Source: Clostridium felsineum DSM 794 (GTDB taxonomy: Bacteria; Bacillota; Clostridia; Clostridiales; Clostridiaceae). From it: a stretch of 64,000 nucleotides of DNA. Location: positions 372,001 through 436,000 of the forward strand of contig NZ_CP096980.1 in NCBI RefSeq assembly GCF_002006355.2, written 5' to 3'. The position numbers and the translations under genes were made by a program. Below are positions 25,706 through 34,157 of the stretch, in pieces. The notes beneath the pieces are model-generated. The model had not been told where the DNA came from, made no database searches, and saw only the letters and a list, made by a program, of their open reading frames with translations. Numbering within the stretch: the first letter of the stretch is position 1; every line of letters starts with the position of its first letter.

Positions 25706-26074
25706 CTATTTTTTATCATCAATTTCCATTTGTTCTTTTCCCCAGTCATACAATGCATTTAAAGCAGGAAGTAAGTCTTTACCTCTTTCAGTTAAACAAT
25801 ACTCAACTTTAGGAGGAATAGTATTATACTGCTTTCTTATTATGAGTTTATGTGCCTCTAATTCTTGTAGGGATTTCGTGAGCATCATATTGGTAATGCC
25901 AGTTACGCTGCGTTTTAGTTCGTTATATCTAGTAACTTCATTTTTAGCAAGATGCCACATAATAGGTAGTTTCCACTTTTGCCCTAGTATATTAAGTGCA
26001 TATATTACTGGGCATTTTGATTCATATATGTTTTTTCCCGGTAATGATGTATTATAAAGTATAGTTTTATCCAT
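25706..26074 (-). CDS. HxlR-family regulator
   Basis: A 122-residue HxlR-type winged-helix protein. The central CPVIYALNILGQKWKLPIMW segment includes the conserved cysteine used for redox or electrophile sensing in YodB/HxlR proteins, followed by YNELKRSVTGITNMMLTKSL and VEYCLTERGKDLLP. I use the ATG at 26074 with AGGAG 7 bases upstream. It is divergent from a flavodoxin-type reductase, which is the usual target of YodB-like repressors. A large palindrome lies in the intergenic region. Confidence 0.92.
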   Translation of the reverse strand: MDKTILYNTSLPGKNIYESKCPVIYALNILGQKWKLPIMWHLAKNEVTRYNELKRSVTGITNMMLTKSLQELEAHKLIIRKQYNTIPPKVEYCLTERGKDLLPALNALYDWGKEQMEIDDKK

Positions 26075-26129
26075 ATCAAAAGCTCCTTTTAAGTTAATAG
26101 TATCCTTTTTATACTTACACAGAAAAAAC

Positions 26130-26140
26130 TGCATACTTGT
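26130..26140. promoter_or_regulatory. HxlR-associated 11-mer
   Basis: TGCATACTTGT also occurs upstream of the other HxlR gene in this window (60380-60390), in the same orientation and at a similar distance. It is a candidate shared operator element. Confidence 0.45.
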
Positions 26141-26149
26141 CTATTTATG

Positions 26150-26182
26150 TTCATATTGATATATTAATTATATCAATATGAA
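26150..26182. promoter_or_regulatory. 14-bp perfect inverted repeat, candidate HxlR operator
   Basis: TTCATATTGATATA and TATATCAATATGAA flank 5 bases and end within the ribosome binding site of the reductase gene. Its position can block both divergent genes. Confidence 0.6.
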
Positions 26183-26196
26183 GGGGAGTTTTAAAT

Positions 26197-26850
26197 ATGA
26201 AGATTTATGCAATTAACGGAAGTCCAAGAAAAAATAATAATACAGCGACATTACTTAAAAAGGCTCTAGAAGGCGCAAAACAATCTGTAAAAAATAAAGA
26301 AGTCCAAACAGAAATTATTAATTTATACGATTATAATTACACAGGCTGTAAGAGTTGCTTTGCATGTAAGAGAATTGGCGGAAAAAGCTATGGAAAATGC
26401 GCAGTAAAAGATGACATCTCAGAGGTTTTAGAAAAGATTTCCGATGCTGATGCACTTATTTTTGGATCGCCAGTATATTTAAGCAGCATAACAGGACAAC
26501 TGAAATCATTTTTAGAAAGATTAACTTTTCCTTATTTAGTGTATGATAATTCATATTCATCAATCGCACCAAAGAAAATGCCAACAGCTTTTATTTATAC
26601 AATGAATGTTAAAGAAGATGTTATGAAGAAAATAGGATATGAATTCAATTTCAGAATGATTGATGGCTTTATTGAAAAAGTATTTACAAAGCCATTGGTA
26701 ATGTATTCAAACGACACGTATCAATTTGATGATTACTCAAAATATAAGGTTGAATGTTTTTCAGAAGAGGACAAAGCTAAGACTAGAAAAAATCAATTTC
26801 CTTTAGATTGTGAAAAGGCATTTAAGTTAGGAGAAAGTCTAATAAAATAA
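26197..26850 (+). CDS. Flavodoxin-fold NAD(P)H-dependent FMN reductase
   Basis: A 217-residue flavoprotein of the NADPH-dependent FMN reductase/iron-sulfur flavoprotein type. It begins MKIYAINGSPRKNNNTATLL (FMN phosphate loop), continues with the cysteine motif CKSCFACK and then ADALIFGSPVYLSSITGQLK. Such enzymes reduce quinones, azo compounds or nitroaromatics, or feed electrons to Fe-S clusters. It is divergent from an HxlR regulator, as quinone-stress reductases often are. The start follows AAGGGGAG. Confidence 0.9.
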   Translation: MKIYAINGSPRKNNNTATLLKKALEGAKQSVKNKEVQTEIINLYDYNYTGCKSCFACKRIGGKSYGKCAVKDDISEVLEKISDADALIFGSPVYLSSITGQLKSFLERLTFPYLVYDNSYSSIAPKKMPTAFIYTMNVKEDVMKKIGYEFNFRMIDGFIEKVFTKPLVMYSNDTYQFDDYSKYKVECFSEEDKAKTRKNQFPLDCEKAFKLGESLIK

Positions 26851-26957
26851 TACAGTCAAATAAAGAAGAGCTTTCCTTAAAAACTTTAATAAAATAAATT
26901 ATACTAAAGGAAAATTTTTGGTATAATGGTATTATTATGATTTCAAGGGGAGTGAAT

Positions 26958-27674
26958 ATGGAATTATTAGATAAAATAAAAGAGTTAGGCGATATACATG
27001 CTATTGATTTTATTGGAGTAGCAGGACTAACTAAAGTTAAAAATGACATAAAGGAAATAAGTGGTTCCTTAATAGACGAATATCCAAGAGCTTTATCTAT
27101 TGGAATAGTACTTCAAGATAGCATTGTGGATCTTCTTTCTGGCAGTGATAATTATGAAAATGCACTAGAAAATAAGATACATGGTTATGATGTAATAATG
27201 AACAGACTAGATAACTTTGCATCAATAGTAGGATCTGTAATACAGCGTAATGGATATAAGGCAATGCCATTACCCGCATCAGAACGTATAGACAGTACTA
27301 GAGTCTGTGCATCATTATCTCATAAGCTTACTGCTAGATTAGCTGGATTCGGATGGATAGGTAAAAGCTGTCTTCTTATTAATCCTAAATACGGTCCGCG
27401 CGTAAGGTGGACATCAGTATTAACGGATGCTCCTTTTGAGGAGAATAAAGAAATATTAGAAGGTAGATGTGGAGACTGTAATAATTGTGCAAAAGCATGT
27501 CCATCAAAAGCAATACTTGGCAGAAATTATGTAGCTGATGAGCCTCGTGAAGTAAGACTTGATGTAAGAAGATGCGAAGAACACCTTTCAAAGCGCAAAC
27601 AAGAAGGAAAATTTGAGATTTGTGGTAAGTGTATGTATGCGTGTCCATTTGGAATGCAAAAAATTACGTTGTAA
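26958..27674 (+). CDS. Short QueG-like 4Fe-4S protein
   Basis: A 238-residue Fe-S protein related to the epoxyqueuosine reductase family but shorter. The central LSHKLTARLAGFGWIGKSCL segment matches the QueG core. Two 4Fe-4S motifs follow, CGDCNNCAKACP and CGKCMYACPFG, with an intervening cysteine. The first half is reduced, so it is probably a distinct clostridial subgroup of unknown substrate. The ATG at 26958 follows AAGGGGAG. A TATAAT lies just upstream. The last codons form part of a strong terminator stem. Confidence 0.8.
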   Translation: MELLDKIKELGDIHAIDFIGVAGLTKVKNDIKEISGSLIDEYPRALSIGIVLQDSIVDLLSGSDNYENALENKIHGYDVIMNRLDNFASIVGSVIQRNGYKAMPLPASERIDSTRVCASLSHKLTARLAGFGWIGKSCLLINPKYGPRVRWTSVLTDAPFEENKEILEGRCGDCNNCAKACPSKAILGRNYVADEPREVRLDVRRCEEHLSKRKQEGKFEICGKCMYACPFGMQKITL

Positions 27675-27704
27675 CTCATTATAATAAGTTACAACGTAAT
27701 TTTT
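27659..27704. terminator. Bidirectional terminator overlapping a stop codon
   Basis: An 18-bp perfect stem (AAAAATTACGTTGTAACT with its complement) spans the end of the Fe-S gene and serves the convergent diguanylate cyclase gene as well. Confidence 0.85.
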
Positions 27705-27712
27705 AGATAAAT

Positions 27713-29308
27713 TTATCTTACTTTTGATTTTTTTTTATCTTCATACATTAATATATCTGCAATTCTCATTAATTCATCTAAATCCCTATTGCTTTGAGAA
27801 TAAATAGATGTACCCGCTGCAATACCTAAATTGCAAATACAGCCATCAATATGCATGGGGCTAAGAAATAAAGTTTTTATTTTATTAATTCGTTCATTTA
27901 TAGAGCTTGTATCAGATACAATAAGAACAAACTCATCACCGCCCATTCTGGCTAATACATCTTCATCATATGTACAAAGCTTAAGACGGCATACTGATTC
28001 AATAAGAGCCTTGTCTCCAATGTTATGTCCAAATTTATCATTGATAGGTTTAAAGCCGTTTAGATCCATAAAAATAACTCCAAAATCCTTACTTGTCTGT
28101 TCATATTGTTTGATTTTTTGCTTTATATTCTCAAAAAACAGACGTCTGTTTGCAATTCTAGTAAGAGGATCAAAATTAGCTATTTTATATAATTTATCAG
28201 CTGTTTTTCGATATTTACTATTTACAAATTTTAAGTTATCTTCAATCACTTTTATTTCAGTAATGTCTTTGAAGGTAATCATTATACCGAGAAAACCGTT
28301 AATTCTATCTTCTGCTGTTGATGCAGAGAAAAGTGAATTTATGACTTCACCTTTAGAGGTGATTACATTCAGCTCTTTATTTTTAAATTCTTTGGTTTCT
28401 AATAACTCCATAAGAATTTTGTTATTTATATCTGTATTACCTAATAAAAACTCCACCAAGTTTTTATTTTTCAAGTAACTACTAGAATAGCCTAAAATAT
28501 TTTCGGCAGCAGGATTTGATCTAATAATCTTAAAGTTTTCATCAAGCACCATAACAGGATCCATAATTGTATTAATAATTAGTTCAGGAGATGCAATGTG
28601 ATGTATATCAAACATGTTATATCTTCTTATTATGTATATAAAAAATAAAATAAATACAATGGTAAATAGATTAGCCATAGGTGGCAGAAAATTATCTATA
28701 AGTGGGTAAAAGAAATCAGTAATAGATCCTAACATTAAAATTGTAGCGTCAACCAATATAAATATTCTTGCTTGTTTTTTTTCACCAATATAATTGGAGT
28801 TTTTTCCCCATTTGTATAAGAGAAAAAAAGCAAAGTAGAAATAACAATACAAATATAATAAAGTAACCCAATATAGAATTGAATTTGTAGAATTAACATA
28901 AGTCCAACCGAGGCCACTTGAGCTTTGAACTAAAGCTTGAACTAAAGCTGTATTTTTACTAAAAAGACTTATTAATATTAAAATTGCTGGAACTAAGTAA
29001 AAAATAAAATAATGATATTTATTTTTAAAAATGGTATCTCTTTTAGTAAGAACAATAAAGAAATAAAGAGTAAATGCTGGAAAACAGTACATACCAATGA
29101 GAGCAAGTTTGTGCCATATTAAAGCAGTGGAACTATTGGGAGCAATATAAAAAAACACGTAACAGAGATTCCATTCCCCTAAAGCTAAGCAAACCCAAAA
29201 AGAATACTTATTCAACTTGGACCGTATAGGGCTAAATTGAATAGAATAAATTGACAATAATAAAAAAAGAACAAAATTTCCATAGGAAAATAAAGATAAC
29301 AAATTCAT
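27713..29308 (-). CDS. Membrane diguanylate cyclase (7TM-PAS-GGDEF)
   Basis: A 531-residue c-di-GMP synthase. Residues about 1-230 contain seven membrane helices of the histidine-kinase-type 7TM sensor. Residues about 235-350 form a PAS domain (IMDPVMVLDENFKIIRSNPA…FKDITEIK). The C-terminal GGDEF domain starts at DPLTRIANRR and has an intact MGGDEF (GGDEF at 456-460). The I-site RxxD five residues before GGDEF is replaced by YDED, so product inhibition should be absent. It lies 24 bases downstream of a close paralogue, probably in one operon. Confidence 0.93.
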   Translation of the reverse strand: MNLLSLFSYGNFVLFLLLSIYSIQFSPIRSKLNKYSFWVCLALGEWNLCYVFFYIAPNSSTALIWHKLALIGMYCFPAFTLYFFIVLTKRDTIFKNKYHYFIFYLVPAILILISLFSKNTALVQALVQSSSGLGWTYVNSTNSILYWVTLLYLYCYFYFAFFLLYKWGKNSNYIGEKKQARIFILVDATILMLGSITDFFYPLIDNFLPPMANLFTIVFILFFIYIIRRYNMFDIHHIASPELIINTIMDPVMVLDENFKIIRSNPAAENILGYSSSYLKNKNLVEFLLGNTDINNKILMELLETKEFKNKELNVITSKGEVINSLFSASTAEDRINGFLGIMITFKDITEIKVIEDNLKFVNSKYRKTADKLYKIANFDPLTRIANRRLFFENIKQKIKQYEQTSKDFGVIFMDLNGFKPINDKFGHNIGDKALIESVCRLKLCTYDEDVLARMGGDEFVLIVSDTSSINERINKIKTLFLSPMHIDGCICNLGIAAGTSIYSQSNRDLDELMRIADILMYEDKKKSKVR

Positions 29309-29332
29309 ATTAGGTCCTCCGTGTTTTTATGT

Positions 29333-30934
29333 TTAAACTCTGATGTTTTTGTTTTTTAGTTTGTCAGAATACATTTTAGAATCAGCGGTTTTTACTAAAG
29401 TGTTGATATTTTCATTGCAAATTGCGAATGTAGAGTACCCTATGGAGATACCAATATTTAGCGACTTTTCTCCCACTTTTATATTTGCTTCAAAGTTTTT
29501 TCTTATCATATTAATTTTATCATCAATTATTAATTTGGATGGTGAATTTGGTATAAGAATTACAAACTCATCGCCACCTAATCTGGACAAGATTTCAGGC
29601 TTTTTTATACAATCTTTTAATCTATTGGCAGCAGTTTTTAAAATATAATCACCGATATCATGGCCATAATTATCATTAATTTGTTTAAAACCATTTAAAT
29701 CCATATAAATTACAACAAAATCTTGTTTGTGTCTTTTGTAGGAATTAGCTAACTTACTAAGCTTACTAAAGAATACTCTCCTGTTTGGAAGTCCTGTCAA
29801 TAAGTCGTAATTAGCAGCTTTAAATAGATTAAATACAAGCTTTTTATATTTATAGTTACTGATTCTTAATTGATTTTCTATAGCTTTCCTGTCGGTAATG
29901 TCTTTGAAGGTAATAATATATCCTAAAAACTCATTGTACTTGTTTTTAGCCACTGAAGTAGAATAAATAGTGCTGATTAGTCTACAATCAGAGGTTAAAA
30001 GGGTTGCCTCTTGATATTTAAAGGGTTTATTAGAAAGAAACAGTTTTTTCTTGAATTCATCGTAATCAGAATTTGCAAGAATATAACTAAGTTCTTTATG
30101 TTCAATTTGTTTAAAGGTGTAGCCTAATAAATCTGTAGTAGCCTTATTTATTTTTATTATCTTGTAATTAGCATCAAAAACTAGTACAGGGTCTTTTATA
30201 GTGTTTAAAATAGTTTCTGCTGTGACAGTGTTTGCATCAGAAAATAAGTTATAGCGCTGAATAGCTACAAAACCAGTAACTGCCAATAGCACAATTATAA
30301 TATTTGAAATAGGTGGTAAACGAATACCAATAGTAGGAGCTAGTATATCCGTGTATACACCAATTATTAATGTTATAGAAGAAACAATAAGTAGAGCCCA
30401 TGCTTGTCTTTTTTCTGAAAAGTAGGGAGAGAGTTTACCCCATTTATATACCAATAATAGGCCATAAACGATAAAAGTTATTAAGTAGGCTGAATATGAC
30501 CAAAACCATAAATCATTGGATCCAATATCAGTCCATCCAAAGCCAGCAGGATTTTTTATAATAGTTACTGCAAGTAATAACTTGGAGCTAAATATATTTT
30601 TTGTTAAAAAAATTATTGGAATTATATAAATAGCAATAATAATTTTTTTTTGCTTTGATTTATTAATAAATTTAGTTAATAAAAGAAAGAAGTGCAGTGC
30701 AGTTGCAGGAAAAGTAACCCATCCAATGCCTGCTAATTTATACCAAAATATTGCATTAGCTATAGTAGGAGCTGTATAAAAAAAAGTATCACCAAAGCAC
30801 CAAATAGCCAAACTTGTAAAAACTAGCATAAAAGGAAGGGCTAATTTTGATTTACGAATATGTCCAAAACTATATAACGCTCCTCTTACGAATAGAATAA
30901 AGTTGGTAAAAGAAAGCATTGATAGTATATTCAT
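29333..30934 (-). CDS. Membrane diguanylate cyclase, paralogue (7TM-PAS-GGDEF)
   Basis: A 533-residue protein with the same domain order as the following gene: seven N-terminal membrane helices, a PAS domain (IKDPVLVFDANYKIIKINKA…ITFKDITDRK) and a GGDEF domain (DLLTGLPNRR … RLGGDEF). The active-site motif is intact. The I-site position is KKPE, so it also lacks the RxxD inhibitory site. I use the ATG at 30934, 9 bases after AAAGG, rather than the GTG at 30943 inside that ribosome binding site. The two genes look like a tandem duplication that has since diverged. Confidence 0.93.
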   Translation of the reverse strand: MNILSMLSFTNFILFVRGALYSFGHIRKSKLALPFMLVFTSLAIWCFGDTFFYTAPTIANAIFWYKLAGIGWVTFPATALHFFLLLTKFINKSKQKKIIIAIYIIPIIFLTKNIFSSKLLLAVTIIKNPAGFGWTDIGSNDLWFWSYSAYLITFIVYGLLLVYKWGKLSPYFSEKRQAWALLIVSSITLIIGVYTDILAPTIGIRLPPISNIIIVLLAVTGFVAIQRYNLFSDANTVTAETILNTIKDPVLVFDANYKIIKINKATTDLLGYTFKQIEHKELSYILANSDYDEFKKKLFLSNKPFKYQEATLLTSDCRLISTIYSTSVAKNKYNEFLGYIITFKDITDRKAIENQLRISNYKYKKLVFNLFKAANYDLLTGLPNRRVFFSKLSKLANSYKRHKQDFVVIYMDLNGFKQINDNYGHDIGDYILKTAANRLKDCIKKPEILSRLGGDEFVILIPNSPSKLIIDDKINMIRKNFEANIKVGEKSLNIGISIGYSTFAICNENINTLVKTADSKMYSDKLKNKNIRV

Positions 30935-31168
30935 CAATATCACCTTTCAATTCCACGAATAATTGTTTTTGTGGAAACATTATATCATATTTTGTAGAAG
31001 ATTAGAATATATATATTTAATGGAACTTTATACGCAAAAAATATAATAATGGAGTTTTAAATTAAAAAAATGCGCTTAATATGCATTCGACAAAAGTAGC
31101 CTTACAGAAAAGCATATGTTAGAATGGTTAAGTAAAGTAGTTTACATCAATGGAAGGCAGTGGAAAAT

Positions 31169-32302
31169 GTGAAAGCAAATATAATAAACAAATTAACAAT
31201 CCAATTTAATGAACATTTTTATGAAAAAAATGAAGTATATTTAACTATTGCTATAAAATTTGGGTTTTGCACAAATAAAATGCTAATATTACCACAGAAG
31301 GAAACAAGGACTTTTAATAAGGCAAGTGGAAATGTATTAATAAAATATATACAGCTAGAAATGAAGGAAAAATACAATATTAGTGTTAAAGGTAATGTTA
31401 AAACGGGTATGATATATCTTTCCATAAAAACAAAGGTGAAAAATATGGACTATGAGGGTATGTGCTTGTTGAAAATGTTATATAAGGATAAAATAGATGA
31501 AAATATGTTTAGCATAGCTAAAGGAGTTGCAAAGAAAAGATTTTTTAATAATTATAAGGATGTTAAATTTAGAGCCTATTATAGAATGATGGAATTTGTT
31601 AATATCAACAAGGGATTCGTTTTAGGAAATTTAACAAAAGATTTTTTAGATATAAGCCTAAAGGATTTTAGGGATTTTTATGAAGAAGTTGTAGTACCTC
31701 AAAATAGTATACTTTTTGTTAATGGAGATTTGAGCGAATTAGATAAAAGTAAAATTTTGAAGTTTATAGAAGGCATTGAAACAAATGAAAGATATATTTT
31801 TTCAGCAATAGAGCTAGTAAATGAATACTTGCAAACTAACATGCATTTAATTGAGTCGGCTGAAGAAGCTATAGAGATTGGAGCAATAAACTTTAAGTTT
31901 TTTAATGAAAACATAAAAATGCTTGAAAAACAACTTCTGCTTGAAATACTAAGTGAAATTATATTTAAGGATAAGGGAAAGGTTTTGGTAGATGAGTTTG
32001 ATAACAGTTTACTTTATTTTAATTGTAAGCTGGATAAATATAGCTTAAAGCTTTTAGATTATCTAAATGAGGAAACTATTCAACAAGCTAAAACAAATGC
32101 ACTGTACAAGCTGTCTTATATTTTAAATAACATGCCTTATGTATTTAATAAGTATTGTATTGATTTGTATTCAAAAGGAATTGATATTGCCGAGTATTTT
32201 GAAGTTTTAAGCAAATGTGATTATAAATTAATAACAGATATATATGTAAAAGGAAATTTAAAAATAACAGATGGACAACTTGTTTATACAAAGCCTTTGT
32301 AA
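31169..32302 (+). CDS. M16-like protein without zinc motif
   Basis: A 377-residue protein. The segment ISLKDFRDFYEEVVVPQNSI followed by LFVNGDLSELDKSKI (residues about 163-196) is typical of the middle of M16 (insulinase/pitrilysin-like) domains. The HxxEH zinc motif expected near the N-terminus is absent, so it resembles the non-catalytic M16 partner subunits. No signal peptide is seen. The start is GTG 31169 (GTG 31160 is possible). It is followed by two related membrane-protein genes on the same strand, 54 bases away, suggesting one unit. The assignment is moderate because only one motif is clear. Confidence 0.6.
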   Translation: MKANIINKLTIQFNEHFYEKNEVYLTIAIKFGFCTNKMLILPQKETRTFNKASGNVLIKYIQLEMKEKYNISVKGNVKTGMIYLSIKTKVKNMDYEGMCLLKMLYKDKIDENMFSIAKGVAKKRFFNNYKDVKFRAYYRMMEFVNINKGFVLGNLTKDFLDISLKDFRDFYEEVVVPQNSILFVNGDLSELDKSKILKFIEGIETNERYIFSAIELVNEYLQTNMHLIESAEEAIEIGAINFKFFNENIKMLEKQLLLEILSEIIFKDKGKVLVDEFDNSLLYFNCKLDKYSLKLLDYLNEETIQQAKTNALYKLSYILNNMPYVFNKYCIDLYSKGIDIAEYFEVLSKCDYKLITDIYVKGNLKITDGQLVYTKPL

Positions 32303-32356
32303 GCAGTAATTAATTATTCCATGGTGATAATTAAAAGATAGCGGAGAGTGATACAA

Positions 32357-32812
32357 ATGAAGAGATTTGGAGGCTCGTGGTGGGTGTTTGCGCTAATAGG
32401 AACTGCTAGTGCATATTTAAATCCTTATGTTGGTATGTTCGGGTTATTTAACTTTGTGGAATTTTTTATATTGATTTGCATGATGATAAATATTGTTTTT
32501 AGGGTCAAAGCTTTTGAAAAGAATGGATATGATAATAGATTAAGGATAGAAATTAGAGCAGCAGGTATTGCTATTTATATTATGGCTATAGCATTTTTCT
32601 TTTTAAATCTATTTGCAAGTGGAGTTGTATTTCTTTTGGCATTTACAGATAAAAATCCAGCTACTCCTTTTCGAATTTGGAGTAATCCAGATAGTATGAG
32701 TGTAATATTGTTATTAATAGAATTTGTATTCTGTATATTATTATTAGTGTCCTTAATATGTAAAGGAATCACTATAAGGAGGTTAGTAAAGAATCATGCA
32801 AAGAATTTTTAA
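32357..32812 (+). CDS. Small membrane protein with NPY motif
   Basis: A 151-residue membrane protein with four hydrophobic helices. It starts with a WWVFALIG segment followed by AYLNPYVGMFGLFNFVEFF, and has a SNPDSMSVILLLIEF motif before the last helix. The next gene encodes a protein with the same two motifs, so they are paralogues. I do not recognise the family. The ATG at 32357 lies 8 bases after GGAGAG. A GTG at 32348 overlaps that site. Its 3' end overlaps the next gene by 17 bases. Confidence 0.7.
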   Translation: MKRFGGSWWVFALIGTASAYLNPYVGMFGLFNFVEFFILICMMINIVFRVKAFEKNGYDNRLRIEIRAAGIAIYIMAIAFFFLNLFASGVVFLLAFTDKNPATPFRIWSNPDSMSVILLLIEFVFCILLLVSLICKGITIRRLVKNHAKNF

Positions 32813-33710
32813 GTTATGGTGGCTATTTGCATTAATGGGCATTTTAGTAGTTAAATTAAATCCTTATGCTGATTTCCTTGCAGGAATAAATGCAGCAGAA
32901 TTATTTGTTTTAGCATTAATGGAGGTAGCTAATTTTGCCTTAAAACAAAAGGAATCACAATATAGGGAAGCAGTTAGGCTGATTACAGCTATAGAATATG
33001 GAACAGCTTGTGTATTTTTTATTTTAAAAGTAATCACGGGAATACTAGGCGTAACTTTGATTAAAGAAGCATATACTTTAAAGCCTGATAGTATTTTTGG
33101 CAATCCGGATAAGGTGAGTTTAGTACTATTTGTAATATCTATGATTTGTAATGTAGTTGTGCTTTTAACGTTTATATACAAAAAAAGAGAATCAAAAAAA
33201 TCTAGTAGCAGTAGAGTTCATGTTAATAGAGAAAAGTATAAGAAAATAAATAGACTATGTTTTATAGGTATAGTGATTTCATTGCTTGTGGGCTACATTA
33301 ATCCTTATGAACATTATATAAGCTTCTTCGTGAACTTATGGTATCCTCTTGCTTTATTTATTTATTTAATAAATATAAAAGCTGCGACCAAAGCGGCAGA
33401 AAGTAAAATTTTCAAAAATGAACTAAATGCATTAGGACAAAATCATCTCAAAACTTTTTATAGTAAAAAAATTAAAATATTTATGATAGCAATGCTATGC
33501 TTTCTAAAAATTGTTTGGGCTATAGTAGAATATATTTTTTATATAGATAAAACGGACTTATCAATAAATCTTTTTAAGAATGATTTTTTAATGAAAAATG
33601 CATTTTGGATGTTCATATTAGCTACAATATCAGAAATAGTTGTTTTAATTATATATAGTATAAGGATTTGGAAGGAAAATAAAGAAGAAGTAACTGTTAT
33701 ATGTTCATAG
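32796..33710 (+). CDS. Membrane protein with duplicated NPY-motif halves
   Basis: A 304-residue membrane protein of unknown family with about eight hydrophobic segments. The first half repeats the motifs of the preceding protein (WWLFALMG, KLNPYADFLAGINAAELF, GNPDKVSLVLFVISM). After a basic linker (KKRESKKSSSSRVHVNREKY) the second half starts again with INPYEHYISFFVNLWYPLAL. It therefore looks like a tandem fusion of two units of the 151-residue type. Translation starts in the overlap with the previous gene behind AGGAGG (32777-32782). A terminator follows. Confidence 0.75.
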   Translation: MQRIFKLWWLFALMGILVVKLNPYADFLAGINAAELFVLALMEVANFALKQKESQYREAVRLITAIEYGTACVFFILKVITGILGVTLIKEAYTLKPDSIFGNPDKVSLVLFVISMICNVVVLLTFIYKKRESKKSSSSRVHVNREKYKKINRLCFIGIVISLLVGYINPYEHYISFFVNLWYPLALFIYLINIKAATKAAESKIFKNELNALGQNHLKTFYSKKIKIFMIAMLCFLKIVWAIVEYIFYIDKTDLSINLFKNDFLMKNAFWMFILATISEIVVLIIYSIRIWKENKEEVTVICS

Positions 33711-33755
33711 AAAGTTTAATAAACTTGACGCAGAAGTTATATCTATAATTTTATA

Positions 33756-33806
33756 AAATAGAGAATGTAAATGATATTAATATGATTATTTATATTCTCT
33801 ATTTTT
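33756..33806 (+). terminator. Intrinsic terminator
   Basis: AAATAGAGAAT and ATTCTCTATTT arms (extended by TAAAT/ATTTA) with a T run end the M16-like/NPY unit. Confidence 0.8.
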
Positions 33807-34157
33807 ATACAAATATTAAAAAAGTTATCTATTTTTAATTTAGTATAAAAGATAAAAATTAACGATGAAAATATAATTAAATTTAAAATATGATATAATA
33901 ATGTTTATATTCAATATTTTGTAAATACAATATAATGCAATTTAACGTTAATATGTGAATTTTATAGAATAAAAACATGAAATGTAGAATTAATTGTAAC
34001 AAAATAATTGTTAAATAAAATAATAAATAGTAAAATAAATCTTAGGAAGCGTTTCATTATGAGAAGCAAATTTAAAAGAAGGTTGATGTAAAAGAAATCT
34101 CATAGAAAGGGAAACGTTACACTCACTAATCATGAGGATAAAAAAGGAGATGAAAAG
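33807..34157. other. Long AT-rich leader of the coiled-coil gene
   Basis: No open frame is seen. The stretch 33830-34040 is extremely AT-rich with TATAAT-like words (for example 33894-33901). It ends in an imperfect inverted repeat at 34047-34118 described separately, then AAGGAG (34144-34149) and the GTG start of the coiled-coil gene. Confidence 0.5.
34047..34118. promoter_or_regulatory. Imperfect inverted repeat with cre-like arms
   Basis: AAGCGTTT…TATGAGA (34047-34064) is mirrored by TCTCATA…AAACGTT (34098-34118). Each arm carries a GAARCGTT core similar to half of a catabolite-responsive element. It could be an operator or leader hairpin for the coiled-coil gene. Confidence 0.4.
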
